A stretch of DNA of 64,000 nt. It comes from Gammaproteobacteria bacterium. Its GTDB lineage: Bacteria; Pseudomonadota; Gammaproteobacteria; Pseudomonadales; Azotimanducaceae. The translations under genes and the position numbers were made by a program. This document shows, in pieces, positions 25,424-33,747 of this stretch. How positions within the stretch are numbered: the stretch's first letter is position 1; every line of letters starts with the position of its first letter. The notes below the pieces were generated by a model, which worked only from the letters and a program-made list of their open reading frames with translations, was not told the origin of the DNA and searched no databases. The stretch covers positions 1-64,000 of the forward strand of contig VYDB01000042.1 in NCBI GenBank assembly GCA_009843635.1, read 5' to 3'.

Positions 25424-26887
25424 ATGACCGTACAGTCACTGCCTGAACATCCGATGCTGCAGGGACCGTTCCAACCGCTGCACGTCGAACACGAACTCCA
25501 TGACCTACCGGTCGTGCAAGGTGAGATTCCCCGCGACATCTCCGGTGCCTACTATCGCATTGGTCCCAATTTGAAGTATCGACCGCAGCAGGGTGTGTAC
25601 GGCTTCCACATGGGTGACGGCATGGCATACGGGCTGTATCTCGAAAATGGGAAGGCGCACTTTAAGAACCGTTGGGTTAAAACCCCAAAGCTCGCACTTG
25701 AGGATTCCCTGGGCCGGGGCGCCTTCGAGTGGGAAGGCGGCTTCCCCGATCACCGCAACATGGGATGGGAGAGGATTCAGCGTTCTTCGGAAAACGAAGG
25801 CGTGCCTGCGGGCGTTGCGAACACCAACATCGTTTGGCAGGGCAACCAGTTGTTGGCCATGGGCGAGGATGCGGTCGCGCCGTTAGTCTTGGACCCTGAG
25901 TCCTTGACAACCACTGGCATCGTGAACTGGTCCAACCAGCTCGGTGACGGCGTGACGCCGCGCGTCAATTCGGAGGATGGCTTCTTCTGCGCTCACCCGA
26001 AGATCGATCCTGTGACCGGCGAAATGTTCGGATACGGGTTCAGCACCCAAGAGCCCTATCTCACCTACTACGTCGTTTCGGCTGATGGGAAGCTAGCTCT
26101 GAAGCAAGACATCGACGCGCCTTTTCCGGCTTACGTTCATGACATGCTTTTGACCGAAACCCACGTGGTCATTCCCTTGTTTCCAACGACATTTCGGCAT
26201 GAGCGCGTTGAGCGGCAGCGTTGCATCATGGGATGGGAGCCGGACCTGGGCACGCAAATCGCAGTCATACCTAGAAGCGGCGGTGAAGTGAAATGGTTTG
26301 AAGGCGACCCATGCTATGTGTTGCACACCGGAATCGCCTATGCCGAAGACAACAAGATTGTTTGCGTGTCGCCGGAGTTTCCGGTGGCCGCATTTCCTGC
26401 GGACGGCCTTGAAAACACCTGGCAGGAATTTCAGAAGGCCGTGCTCACGCGATGGACGCTCGACCTTGAATCAGGCGGCATGTCAAAAGAGCGGCTCGAT
26501 GACCGCAGCGTTGAGTTTCCGCGCATGGACGAGCGACTCATGGGGCGAGACGCACGGTACCTATTCGACATAGGCTCCAGCGATGCTTCAGGCCAAATCT
26601 ATGAGGGTTTCACCAGCGTCATTCGCTACGATCTGCATGCCGGCGCAAGCAGTGCACAGCATGAACTGCCTGCAGGCAGCTACCTGTCAGAGGCAATCTT
26701 CGTCCCCCGGCGCGAGAACGGTCCGGAAGGCGAAGGCTACTTGATGCTGAACGTCTACCACTTCAACGAAGACAAAACAGACTACGTCATACTTGATGCG
26801 GAGAACTTGTCGAGCGGACCCCTGGCCACCATTGCATTGCCGCATCGGGTTCCGTTCACGCCTCATGGGAATTGGCGAAACGCTTAA
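25424..26887 (+). CDS. Carotenoid oxygenase (RPE65/lignostilbene dioxygenase) family
   Basis: Non-haem iron dioxygenase that cleaves an alkene bond in carotenoids, stilbenes or similar phenolics. The 487-aa length is typical. The four iron-binding histidines appear in order: AHPKIDP, YVHDMLLT, VLHTGIAYAED and the C-terminal PFTPHGNW. The N-terminus GEIPRDISGAYYRIGPN is diagnostic. No signal peptide, so it is cytoplasmic. The ATG at 25424 has AGAGGAC upstream, 28 bp after the deacylase stop. Whether the substrate is a carotenoid or a lignin-like stilbene cannot be decided from sequence alone. Confidence 0.92.
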   Translation: MTVQSLPEHPMLQGPFQPLHVEHELHDLPVVQGEIPRDISGAYYRIGPNLKYRPQQGVYGFHMGDGMAYGLYLENGKAHFKNRWVKTPKLALEDSLGRGAFEWEGGFPDHRNMGWERIQRSSENEGVPAGVANTNIVWQGNQLLAMGEDAVAPLVLDPESLTTTGIVNWSNQLGDGVTPRVNSEDGFFCAHPKIDPVTGEMFGYGFSTQEPYLTYYVVSADGKLALKQDIDAPFPAYVHDMLLTETHVVIPLFPTTFRHERVERQRCIMGWEPDLGTQIAVIPRSGGEVKWFEGDPCYVLHTGIAYAEDNKIVCVSPEFPVAAFPADGLENTWQEFQKAVLTRWTLDLESGGMSKERLDDRSVEFPRMDERLMGRDARYLFDIGSSDASGQIYEGFTSVIRYDLHAGASSAQHELPAGSYLSEAIFVPRRENGPEGEGYLMLNVYHFNEDKTDYVILDAENLSSGPLATIALPHRVPFTPHGNWRNA

Positions 26888-26939
26888 GGGTTGTGCCCCG
26901 CTTCTGGGCAGCGCGCCAGTCAAGTGGGGTTAGGTCCGG

Positions 26940-28085
26940 CTAAAAGGCCGACTCGCCGAGCAAGCTGCGGCCGATGATGAGTTGCTGCATCTCCGGCGTG
27001 CCTTCGGTGACGGCGAGAATGGGCGCCACCCGGTAGAGCTCCTCGACCGGAAACTCCCGCGCCACGCCGTTGCCGCCGTGGATGGCCAAGGCGTGGCGGG
27101 TGACCTCGCAGGCGGCTTCCGTTGCGAAGTACTTGGCCATGCTGCTCTCTAGGTCGCTGCGCTCCCCGCGTCCGGCCAGATCGAGCGCCCGGTACAGCAG
27201 GAGGCGGGACGCATCGATCTTGACCGCCATGTTGGCGATGCGCGCCTGCACCAACTGGTGGCGGGCGATGACCTTGCCGTGCTGTTCCCTGGTCTTCGCA
27301 TAGTCGACCGCATGGTTGAACGCGGCACGGGCGACGCCAACCGCCAGCAGTCCCACCAAGGGTCTTGAGCCCGCGAGCAGCGTCATCAGCGTTTTCAGTC
27401 CTTCGTCCGGCGGCACGAGGACATTCTCAACCGCAACGCTGGCGTTGTCGAAGTGCAACTGGGCTGTGGACTGCCGATTGAGGGCCATCTTGGGAATGTT
27501 GATGCTCTCATAACCCGCTTCCCGATCGACGATGAACAGGCCGATGCCATCACCGGGGGCTTCCTCGTCCCGGGCCACGCAGATGCAGAAATCCGAGTAG
27601 TGGCCGCTTGATATCCACTGCTTTTCCCCGGAAAGCAGGAAGCCGCTGCCATCCCGACGCGCTCGGCAGCGGATTTGCGCGATATTGGAGCCCGCTTCCG
27701 GCTCGCTGATTCCGATGCAGGCGAATTTCTCGCCGCTGAGCAGTGGAGCTAGGTAGTTGGCGCGGATCGATTCGGAGCCTGCGGCCAGCAGCAACCCGGC
27801 TTCCATCTGGATCAGGACAACGATGGCGAGGTCCGGTGAAACCCGCGCCAATTCCTCGAACAGCAGGCCCACCGAAAGCGGGTCGAGACCTAGGCCGCCC
27901 TGGGCTTCTTCCACCAGTCCGTTGCCCATGCCGAAGGGCAGCAGCCTACCCAGCAACTCACGCATGTGGTCCTTGGGAATGAATGTGTCATCGAATGCCG
28001 CAATCGCCGGAGCAATCTCCGCTTCCAGGAAGCGGCGGAACGAATCGAGGGCGATTCGCTGTTCGTCGGTGGGGGAGAAGTCCAT
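26940..28085 (-). CDS. Acyl-CoA dehydrogenase
   Basis: FAD-dependent alpha,beta-dehydrogenase of acyl-CoA thioesters. The 381-aa protein shows the family order: N-terminal helical domain, middle beta domain with CIGISEPEAGSNIAQIRCRA and GEKQWISSGHYSD, and the C-terminal helical domain with KTREQHGKVIARHQLVQ and ALAIHGGNGVAREFPVEELYR. The usual catalytic glutamate would fall near TEGTPEMQQLIIG, where E is present. Last gene of the three-gene minus-strand row after the alpha-hydroxyacid oxidase and the deacylase. Its 3' end converges with the carotenoid oxygenase gene. Substrate chain type is unknown. Confidence 0.93.
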   Translation of the reverse strand: MDFSPTDEQRIALDSFRRFLEAEIAPAIAAFDDTFIPKDHMRELLGRLLPFGMGNGLVEEAQGGLGLDPLSVGLLFEELARVSPDLAIVVLIQMEAGLLLAAGSESIRANYLAPLLSGEKFACIGISEPEAGSNIAQIRCRARRDGSGFLLSGEKQWISSGHYSDFCICVARDEEAPGDGIGLFIVDREAGYESINIPKMALNRQSTAQLHFDNASVAVENVLVPPDEGLKTLMTLLAGSRPLVGLLAVGVARAAFNHAVDYAKTREQHGKVIARHQLVQARIANMAVKIDASRLLLYRALDLAGRGERSDLESSMAKYFATEAACEVTRHALAIHGGNGVAREFPVEELYRVAPILAVTEGTPEMQQLIIGRSLLGESAF

Positions 28086-28122
28086 GGGAAGCTTCGCCTT
28101 CAGCGGGCAGCGCAGGTCGGCA

Positions 28123-29712
28123 TCATGAGTCGGACCCTTGCGCTATTGCGTAGCGGATCGGCTTGCCTGGGAATGTCCGTTGCACCTTGGAGTCGCGCAC
28201 CACTAACTGTCCACTGACCAGAACGTAAGGAATTCCGGTGGACGGCGCTCCCTGTTCGCCGCGTTTGTGGGTCGCATTGTCGGTGGCCGTTGCCGGATCG
28301 AACACAGTGATGTCCGCGATCATGCCCTCCTGCAGCCGACCCCGCTCCCGCATGGCCCTAACGCCCGCATCGCCTAGGTGCAGGGCTGACCAGTAGCTGA
28401 GTTGGCGCAGTGTCTGCATCAGGGATACGCCCTGTTCGCGGCCGAGGCGCAATACCCGGGCGTGGCTGCCGGCGGTTCGCGGGTGGCCGACGAACGCGCT
28501 GTACGGATGCTCCCAAGTGAGGTCGTTGCCATCGGCGTCTGTGGTGGGCATGCCGTCGCTGCCAACGGTGGCGTGCGGCCGGGTCAGCCACTCGGGCAGC
28601 CAAGCCTCCCGCTGGCGCATGAAGAGCACCACGATGTATCCGGGGTCTTCCTTGCGCTTAGCTTCATAGGTGGCCTGGGTGAAGAACTCACCGGTGGCGG
28701 GATTCATCATGGCATCCTCGTAGGTGAGCTGCCACTCGTGCAGCAGGGTTTCCGGCTTGAGGAACTCGGAGCCAATGGGTCCGGACCCGGAAACATAGGG
28801 GTAGTACTCGGACCAGGCGTTGTGGCCCTGGGCACGGGCTCCGGCCAGCTTGGCCTCGTTCTCCTGCCAGCCGCGGTTGTTGTCATGCACGGCCATGAGC
28901 GGCGCTCCCAGCGCCATGGCGTTGGCGAAGGCTTCGGCGAAACCCAGGGTGCCCTCTGCGGGCGGCAGGTTGTTGCCGAGGAACCGGACATGGCTGAACG
29001 TGCCCCGGCCGTAGCTCGCGGCGAGGCGTTGCAGGGCAAACATCTCCCACGTGGTAACCCCCTTTTGCATGTAACCCACGGTGGAACCCAGGCCGAGTGC
29101 GCCTTGCGCCAGTTCGCGGTCAACAAGTTCCAAGATAGCGGCCAGTTGCGCGGGGTCGGGGATGGTGACGGCAAAGTCCGGCACGCCGTTGTTGCGCTCG
29201 GCGCGAGCCCGCGTGGGGCCGATGTGCTGGGCGTCAAGGGGGCCGTCGAACTGCAATCCGTCCAGCACCGCCATGCGGGCGAATTCGTGCGACGCCGATA
29301 CGCCGTAGTTGGTCTGCCAGCGGCCCATGCGCTCGGCGTACCAAGCCCCCACGTTGATGCCGCCGACCTCCAGGTCGAGGGTGGTGGTGACGCCGTCGCG
29401 GAGCATGAGCTTGCTGCCGAACTGGGTTTGGCCGTGTACATGGGTGTCTATAAAGCCCGGCGCGACGACGAGGCCGCGCGCATCAAGCTCGGTCGCGCCC
29501 TGCAAGCCCTCGGCGGAGATGCGCACGATCCGGTCGCCGCGGATGCCGACGTTTGCCACTTGGTCAAACCCGCTTTCCGGGTCCATCACCCGCCCGCCGG
29601 TGATGACGACGTCGTACTCCGTTGCCCATGCCGATGGCAGCGAGCAGGCGGCTGCCAGCCCGAAGGCCAGCGCGATTCGTCTCAGTTTCACATCAGTCAA
29701 GACGTTCATCAT
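28123..29712 (-). CDS. D-aminoacylase-like amidohydrolase, exported
   Basis: Second N-acyl-D-amino-acid deacylase-type amidohydrolase, 529 aa. The start is the ATG at 29712 with GAAGGG seven bases upstream. A signal peptide (RIALAFGLAAACSLPSAWA) directs it to the periplasm, without a lipobox. The N-terminal domain (ITGGRVMDPESGFDQVANVGIRGDRI) is parallel to that of the plus-strand gene at 23833; metal-site segments include GFIDTHVHGQ and AVHDNNRG. The C-terminal part differs from the paralogue. It begins 10 bp after the hydroxyacid oxidase stop and is followed by an acyl-CoA dehydrogenase, suggesting one operon. Confidence 0.82.
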   Translation of the reverse strand: MMNVLTDVKLRRIALAFGLAAACSLPSAWATEYDVVITGGRVMDPESGFDQVANVGIRGDRIVRISAEGLQGATELDARGLVVAPGFIDTHVHGQTQFGSKLMLRDGVTTTLDLEVGGINVGAWYAERMGRWQTNYGVSASHEFARMAVLDGLQFDGPLDAQHIGPTRARAERNNGVPDFAVTIPDPAQLAAILELVDRELAQGALGLGSTVGYMQKGVTTWEMFALQRLAASYGRGTFSHVRFLGNNLPPAEGTLGFAEAFANAMALGAPLMAVHDNNRGWQENEAKLAGARAQGHNAWSEYYPYVSGSGPIGSEFLKPETLLHEWQLTYEDAMMNPATGEFFTQATYEAKRKEDPGYIVVLFMRQREAWLPEWLTRPHATVGSDGMPTTDADGNDLTWEHPYSAFVGHPRTAGSHARVLRLGREQGVSLMQTLRQLSYWSALHLGDAGVRAMRERGRLQEGMIADITVFDPATATDNATHKRGEQGAPSTGIPYVLVSGQLVVRDSKVQRTFPGKPIRYAIAQGSDS

Positions 29713-29722
29713 GCGCTGCCCT

Positions 29723-30913
29723 TCAGCGGACAAAGCGCGGGTCGCGCCAGCGAACGCAGTCGCTGGTGATTTCGTCGATGGATCGCAGCCCCATCAGCGT
29801 CATGTTGCGCTCGAGTTCACCCTTGAGGAGCTCGATGACTCGGGCAACGCCTGCTTCGCCGCCGGCGCCGAGCCCGTAGAGATAGGCCTTGCCGATCAAA
29901 ACGCCACGGGCACCCAAGGCCAATGCCTTGATGATGTCGGTGCCGCGTCGGAAGCCGCTGTCCACTAAGACTTCCACCCGGTCGCCCACCGCATCGACCA
30001 CTTCCGGCAACACCTCCAGCGTGGTCGGGGCATGGTCGAGTTGCCGTCCGCCGTGGTTCGAGATGACGATGCCGGTGGCGCCAATTTCCACGGCAAGCCG
30101 GGCGTCGGCAACGGAGGTGATGCCCTTGATGACGAAGGGCCCGCCCCAGTCGCTGCACAGCGCCGCCGCGTCGTCCCAAGTGAAACTCTTGTCCAACTGG
30201 TCGGCGAACCACTCCGCCACGGAGCCGAAATCGTCCCGGGTGGTGTCATCGACATAACCCTCGACGTTCGGAAAACGCCAGCCGGTATGGGTCAGGTAAT
30301 CAAGCGTCCAACTTGGTCCTTGCAGCAGTTGCCAGAGTATGCGAGGCGTGGCCTTGGGCGGAATTGATATCCGGTTGCGCAGATCCCGCTCCCGGTTGCC
30401 GTGGGTGGCGCAATCCACCGTGAGGAACATCGCACCGTAGCCCGCCGCCTTGCAGCGCTGCACGTACTCTCCGGTGATCGACCGGTCTTTCAGCACGTAC
30501 ACTTGGAAAAAGCGCGGCCCATCGCCCACTGCGGCCACGTCCTCCAAGGAGAACATGGCCGAGGAGGTGGTGCCGTAGATCACTTGCGAGGTGGCTGCAG
30601 CACGCGCAGCCGCCAGCTCTCCTTGGGAATGGTAGAAGCGGCTCGCCCCGGTGCTCGACAGAATGAAAGGCGCCGAGGTGGGCATGCCGAGCAACGTGGT
30701 TGCGGTATCCACCGAGGACACATCGACGAGTACCCGCTGCATCAGCGACAACGCCGCGAACGACTTGGCGTTCTCGCCCCGGGTGTACTCGTCGTCGGCC
30801 CCACCGTCGAGATAGTCGAAGATGAAGCGGGGCAGGCGTCGACGCGCGAGTTCGCGCACGTCGTCAATGTTGTGCGCGCGTTGCAGGCGCCTGAGCGCCG
30901 AAGAAGTTCTCAT
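29723..30913 (-). CDS. FMN-dependent alpha-hydroxy-acid oxidase/dehydrogenase (LldD/mandelate type)
   Basis: Oxidises an L-2-hydroxy acid (lactate, mandelate or similar) to the 2-oxo acid using FMN. From the ATG at 30913 the protein is 396 aa, close to the family norm. The fold is clear: PRFIFDYLDGGADDE at the N-terminus, PFILSSTGASRFYHSQGELAAARA, TVDCATHGNRERDLRN, the catalytic histidine in SNHGGRQLDHAPTTLE, and DSGFRRGTDIIKALALGARGV for phosphate binding. The frame stays open 90 codons further upstream but that stretch shows no family similarity. The ribosome binding site is weak. It heads the row with the deacylase and acyl-CoA dehydrogenase. Confidence 0.92.
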   Translation of the reverse strand: MRTSSALRRLQRAHNIDDVRELARRRLPRFIFDYLDGGADDEYTRGENAKSFAALSLMQRVLVDVSSVDTATTLLGMPTSAPFILSSTGASRFYHSQGELAAARAAATSQVIYGTTSSAMFSLEDVAAVGDGPRFFQVYVLKDRSITGEYVQRCKAAGYGAMFLTVDCATHGNRERDLRNRISIPPKATPRILWQLLQGPSWTLDYLTHTGWRFPNVEGYVDDTTRDDFGSVAEWFADQLDKSFTWDDAAALCSDWGGPFVIKGITSVADARLAVEIGATGIVISNHGGRQLDHAPTTLEVLPEVVDAVGDRVEVLVDSGFRRGTDIIKALALGARGVLIGKAYLYGLGAGGEAGVARVIELLKGELERNMTLMGLRSIDEITSDCVRWRDPRFVR

Positions 30914-31309
30914 GTCAGTGTCGAACTTACGCCATGGACGCAAAGGGTTTAGCCCCAAGGCTTGATTGCTCACTGTCGATTTAACTAGCGAACGATACCG
31001 GTTGTCATGCAATTCATGCATCCTGACGGTCACCATATACCTAGGCTTGAAACGAGCCGGCAGCGAACAACACGTCCGTCCTTCTCCGCAACGTCGACAC
31101 TCCCTGTCGACGGCGCATCGACCAGTGGGTCGCATGGCCAGGCAAGGCAGGTCCGGGGCCGCGGTTGCGGGTACCTTCACCAATTGACCATGAACGTGCT
31201 TGAATTGATAAGCAGTGGCTTTCGGCGCTGCCGGATACTACGCTAGGGGCAGCCTGTTCAGCCATTGCCCCATTGTCAATGTCCGTACGAAAAAAGAGGG
31301 ATTGATCCG
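30914..31309. other. 396-bp divergent intergenic region
   Basis: Non-coding gap between the minus-strand hydroxyacid oxidase and the plus-strand TonB receptor. It must contain both promoters. A CATGCA direct repeat with 3-base spacing lies near 31007-31021, but no convincing -35/-10 pair, riboswitch or RNA gene was recognised. Short open frames in it show no family features. Confidence 0.5.
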
Positions 31310-33625
31310 ATGCGATTCGAAGCGAAAGCGACAGTGCCAGGCGTGCTGTCCGTACTGGTGGCCTTGGCTGCCGCGTTGCCCGCGTCCTCGATGGCGCAGG
31401 ATGCCGTGCTCGAGGAGATTATCGTCACCGCGACCAAGCGCGCGGAGGACATCAAAGATGTGCCGATGTCTGTGGAGGTGGTGAGCGGCGAGGCCATCAA
31501 TGACTACCGCATCGTCACCCTTGAGGACCTTTCCGCAACCATTCCCAACTTCGTCGTCGCCGAAGGCATCACTAACAACAACGTGGCCATGCGAGGCGTG
31601 GGCTCCCTGGGCGATCGCGGCTTCGAATCGCCCGTTACCTTGTTCGTGGACAATGTCTACAACCCGAGAACGCGCCAGTACAGGCTGCCGTTCATGGATG
31701 TAGAAAGCGTCGAGGTACTGCGCGGCCCACAAGCAGTGCTGTACGGAATCAACTCGACCGCCGGCGCCGTCAACGTCGTTTCCCGGTCGAACCGGCCGGG
31801 CGATGAGTTCGAAGCGACGATCAACGCCGGATACGAGGTCGAGTTCGACGGCTTCTTCGCGAACATCGCCCTCGGCGGCTCGATCAGCGAAAACGCCGCG
31901 GTGCGCCTCGCGTATTCCCACACCGACGGCGGCGATGGATTCTACGACAACGTCACAACGGGGCGGCGGGAAAACGCCCGAACGGAAGATGCGGTGCGGT
32001 TGACCGCCGTCCTGACGCCGACCAGCCAGTTCACCGTTACCGGCAAGTTCTCCTATGCGGAATACGACATGGTCAACGGTTCGTTCGGCGAGATCGCAAA
32101 CGGTATCGGCCCGGCACTGGAGCCCAATGACGGCGTGCTGAACTGGCGCACCAGCGCAGATACCTACCTGTCCGACCGGTCCAGTACCGTGTTGGGCAAA
32201 AGCGTCGACCCCGGCAGCGAGTCCGACTTCACCTCGGCCGTGCTGCAACTCGACTACGAACTCGACAACGGCACGACCCTGTCCGCCATCGGTTCCTATT
32301 CCGACTTCTACTACATCCTGAGCACGGATATCGACATGACCGTCGGTGGGTTTGTCCCGGGCGCCGTTTTCCCCATCGGCGTCTGGTCCGCGGCCTCCAC
32401 GGAAACCGAAACCGGCACGCTGGAACTGCGCGTGACCTCACCGCGAGGGCAGACGCTGGAGTACATCGCGGGCGTCTACTATTTCGACCAGGACTACTTC
32501 GAGCCGATCGGCAGCGGCTCTGATGCGGTACTCCTAGCCGGCGGCCCCGCATCGCCCTTGGCGCCGTTCTTCGACACCCTGAGCGGTGCGGAGGTGAACG
32601 TCGATGAGAAAATGTGGTCGGTGTACGGCGCCTTGACCTGGAATGTGGCGGATAATTTCCGCATCACGGGCGGGCTGCGTTACACCGAGGACAAAAAGGA
32701 CGCCACGCGCACCGGGCTGTGCTTGATCAACGGCAGCGGAACGCCCGTGCCGATACCGACCGGCGGCATCAACTGCCCGACCATCGTGTCCACCGATGGC
32801 GAAAAGAACCTGAGCGAACCGATGCCCGAGATTGCCTTGCAGTGGGATGCCACCGAGAACGTCATGCTGTACGCCAAATTCGGCCAGACTTACAAGGCGG
32901 GCGGTTTCGCCACCGCCAATGCGGCCACGCCCGAGACGTTCGTCTACGACCACGAAGAGGCCACGGGCTTCGAGGTCGGGATGCGCTCGCGGTTGGCCGA
33001 CAACCGCGTGGAACTGAACCTTTCAGCGTTCAAGACGGAGTATGACGATCTGCAGGTCAACGGCTTCACGACTCTCCCGAACGGCAGCGTGATCACCACC
33101 ATCGGCAATGCCGGCGAGGCAACTACCCAAGGCATCGAGATCGACGGTCGCTGGGCCGCGACCGATTGGCTCCAGTTCGCCGGATCGGTCGCCTTCCTCG
33201 ATGCGGAATACGACAGCTACGACAACGCGCCCTGTTCAAGAACCTCCCAGGCGGCGGGCTTGACCGTGTGCGACCTGTCTGGTGAAGCACTGCCGTTCGC
33301 CCAAGATGTATCCGCGAACCTGTCTGCGGACTTGGATGTTCCCGTGAGCGATACATTGCGGCTAGTTGGCGGTGTCGTGGTATCCATTGGCGACGACTAC
33401 TTCTCAGATACGACCCTTGAGCCGGACTTGCGCAGCGATTCCGTGACCAAGCTGGCTGCCCGTCTCGGCATTGCGGACGCGAACGACACTTGGGAAATCG
33501 CAGTCTCCGGCCTGAATCTGACCAACGAGAAGGTGATTACCGGCAGTAATGTGCTGTTCGGTTACGATATTGCATACCTCGGCGCCCCACGAACGATCAT
33601 GTTGCAGGGTTCGTATCGATTCTGA
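31310..33625 (+). CDS. TonB-dependent outer-membrane receptor
   Basis: Second TonB-dependent transporter, 771 aa, start at ATG 31310 with AGAGGG about 10 bases upstream. Signal peptide ends in ASSMAQ, followed by the TonB-box-like EEIIVTATKRAED, a plug with MRGVGSLGDRG and VEVLRGPQAVLYGINSTAGAVNV, then a 22-strand barrel ending in the usual aromatic residue (LQGSYRF). The size is typical for receptors of small organic substrates in sphingomonads and marine gammaproteobacteria; the ligand is unknown. It is divergent from the hydroxyacid oxidase row and convergent with an amidohydrolase gene, so it may feed either of them. Confidence 0.93.
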   Translation: MRFEAKATVPGVLSVLVALAAALPASSMAQDAVLEEIIVTATKRAEDIKDVPMSVEVVSGEAINDYRIVTLEDLSATIPNFVVAEGITNNNVAMRGVGSLGDRGFESPVTLFVDNVYNPRTRQYRLPFMDVESVEVLRGPQAVLYGINSTAGAVNVVSRSNRPGDEFEATINAGYEVEFDGFFANIALGGSISENAAVRLAYSHTDGGDGFYDNVTTGRRENARTEDAVRLTAVLTPTSQFTVTGKFSYAEYDMVNGSFGEIANGIGPALEPNDGVLNWRTSADTYLSDRSSTVLGKSVDPGSESDFTSAVLQLDYELDNGTTLSAIGSYSDFYYILSTDIDMTVGGFVPGAVFPIGVWSAASTETETGTLELRVTSPRGQTLEYIAGVYYFDQDYFEPIGSGSDAVLLAGGPASPLAPFFDTLSGAEVNVDEKMWSVYGALTWNVADNFRITGGLRYTEDKKDATRTGLCLINGSGTPVPIPTGGINCPTIVSTDGEKNLSEPMPEIALQWDATENVMLYAKFGQTYKAGGFATANAATPETFVYDHEEATGFEVGMRSRLADNRVELNLSAFKTEYDDLQVNGFTTLPNGSVITTIGNAGEATTQGIEIDGRWAATDWLQFAGSVAFLDAEYDSYDNAPCSRTSQAAGLTVCDLSGEALPFAQDVSANLSADLDVPVSDTLRLVGGVVVSIGDDYFSDTTLEPDLRSDSVTKLAARLGIADANDTWEIAVSGLNLTNEKVITGSNVLFGYDIAYLGAPRTIMLQGSYRF

Positions 33626-33630
33626 TGGAG

Positions 33631-33664
33631 CTAACCCGACCTGTTCATGAACAGGTCGGGTTAG
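33631..33664. terminator. 34-bp perfect palindrome between convergent genes
   Basis: Starting 6 bp after the receptor stop, CTAACCCGACCTGTTCA is followed without spacer by its exact inverse complement. It forms a 17-bp stem (with an effective small loop) and lies between two convergent genes, so it can serve as a terminator in both directions although there is no T tract. The perfect symmetry would also suit a protein binding site. Confidence 0.6.
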
Positions 33665-33747
33665 CAGCCTCCGGGTTCGATGCCGCAACCGACGAGGCGG
33701 GGATCTCTCCGCTTTGATGCGCCCATATCAGCCCGTGCGGCTCACAT

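Noticed and set aside
26888-26939. Hairpin TGCCC/GGGCA in the gap between carotenoid oxygenase and acyl-CoA dehydrogenase
   Set aside because: Stem of only five pairs with a mismatched outer stem and no T tract; not convincing as a terminator.
28402-29769. 455-codon plus-strand frame across the minus-strand deacylase gene
   Set aside because: Antisense to a well-supported amidohydrolase; no ribosome binding site or motif.
31007-31021. CATGCA direct repeat as a regulator site or iteron
   Set aside because: Only two short copies; too little to separate from chance.
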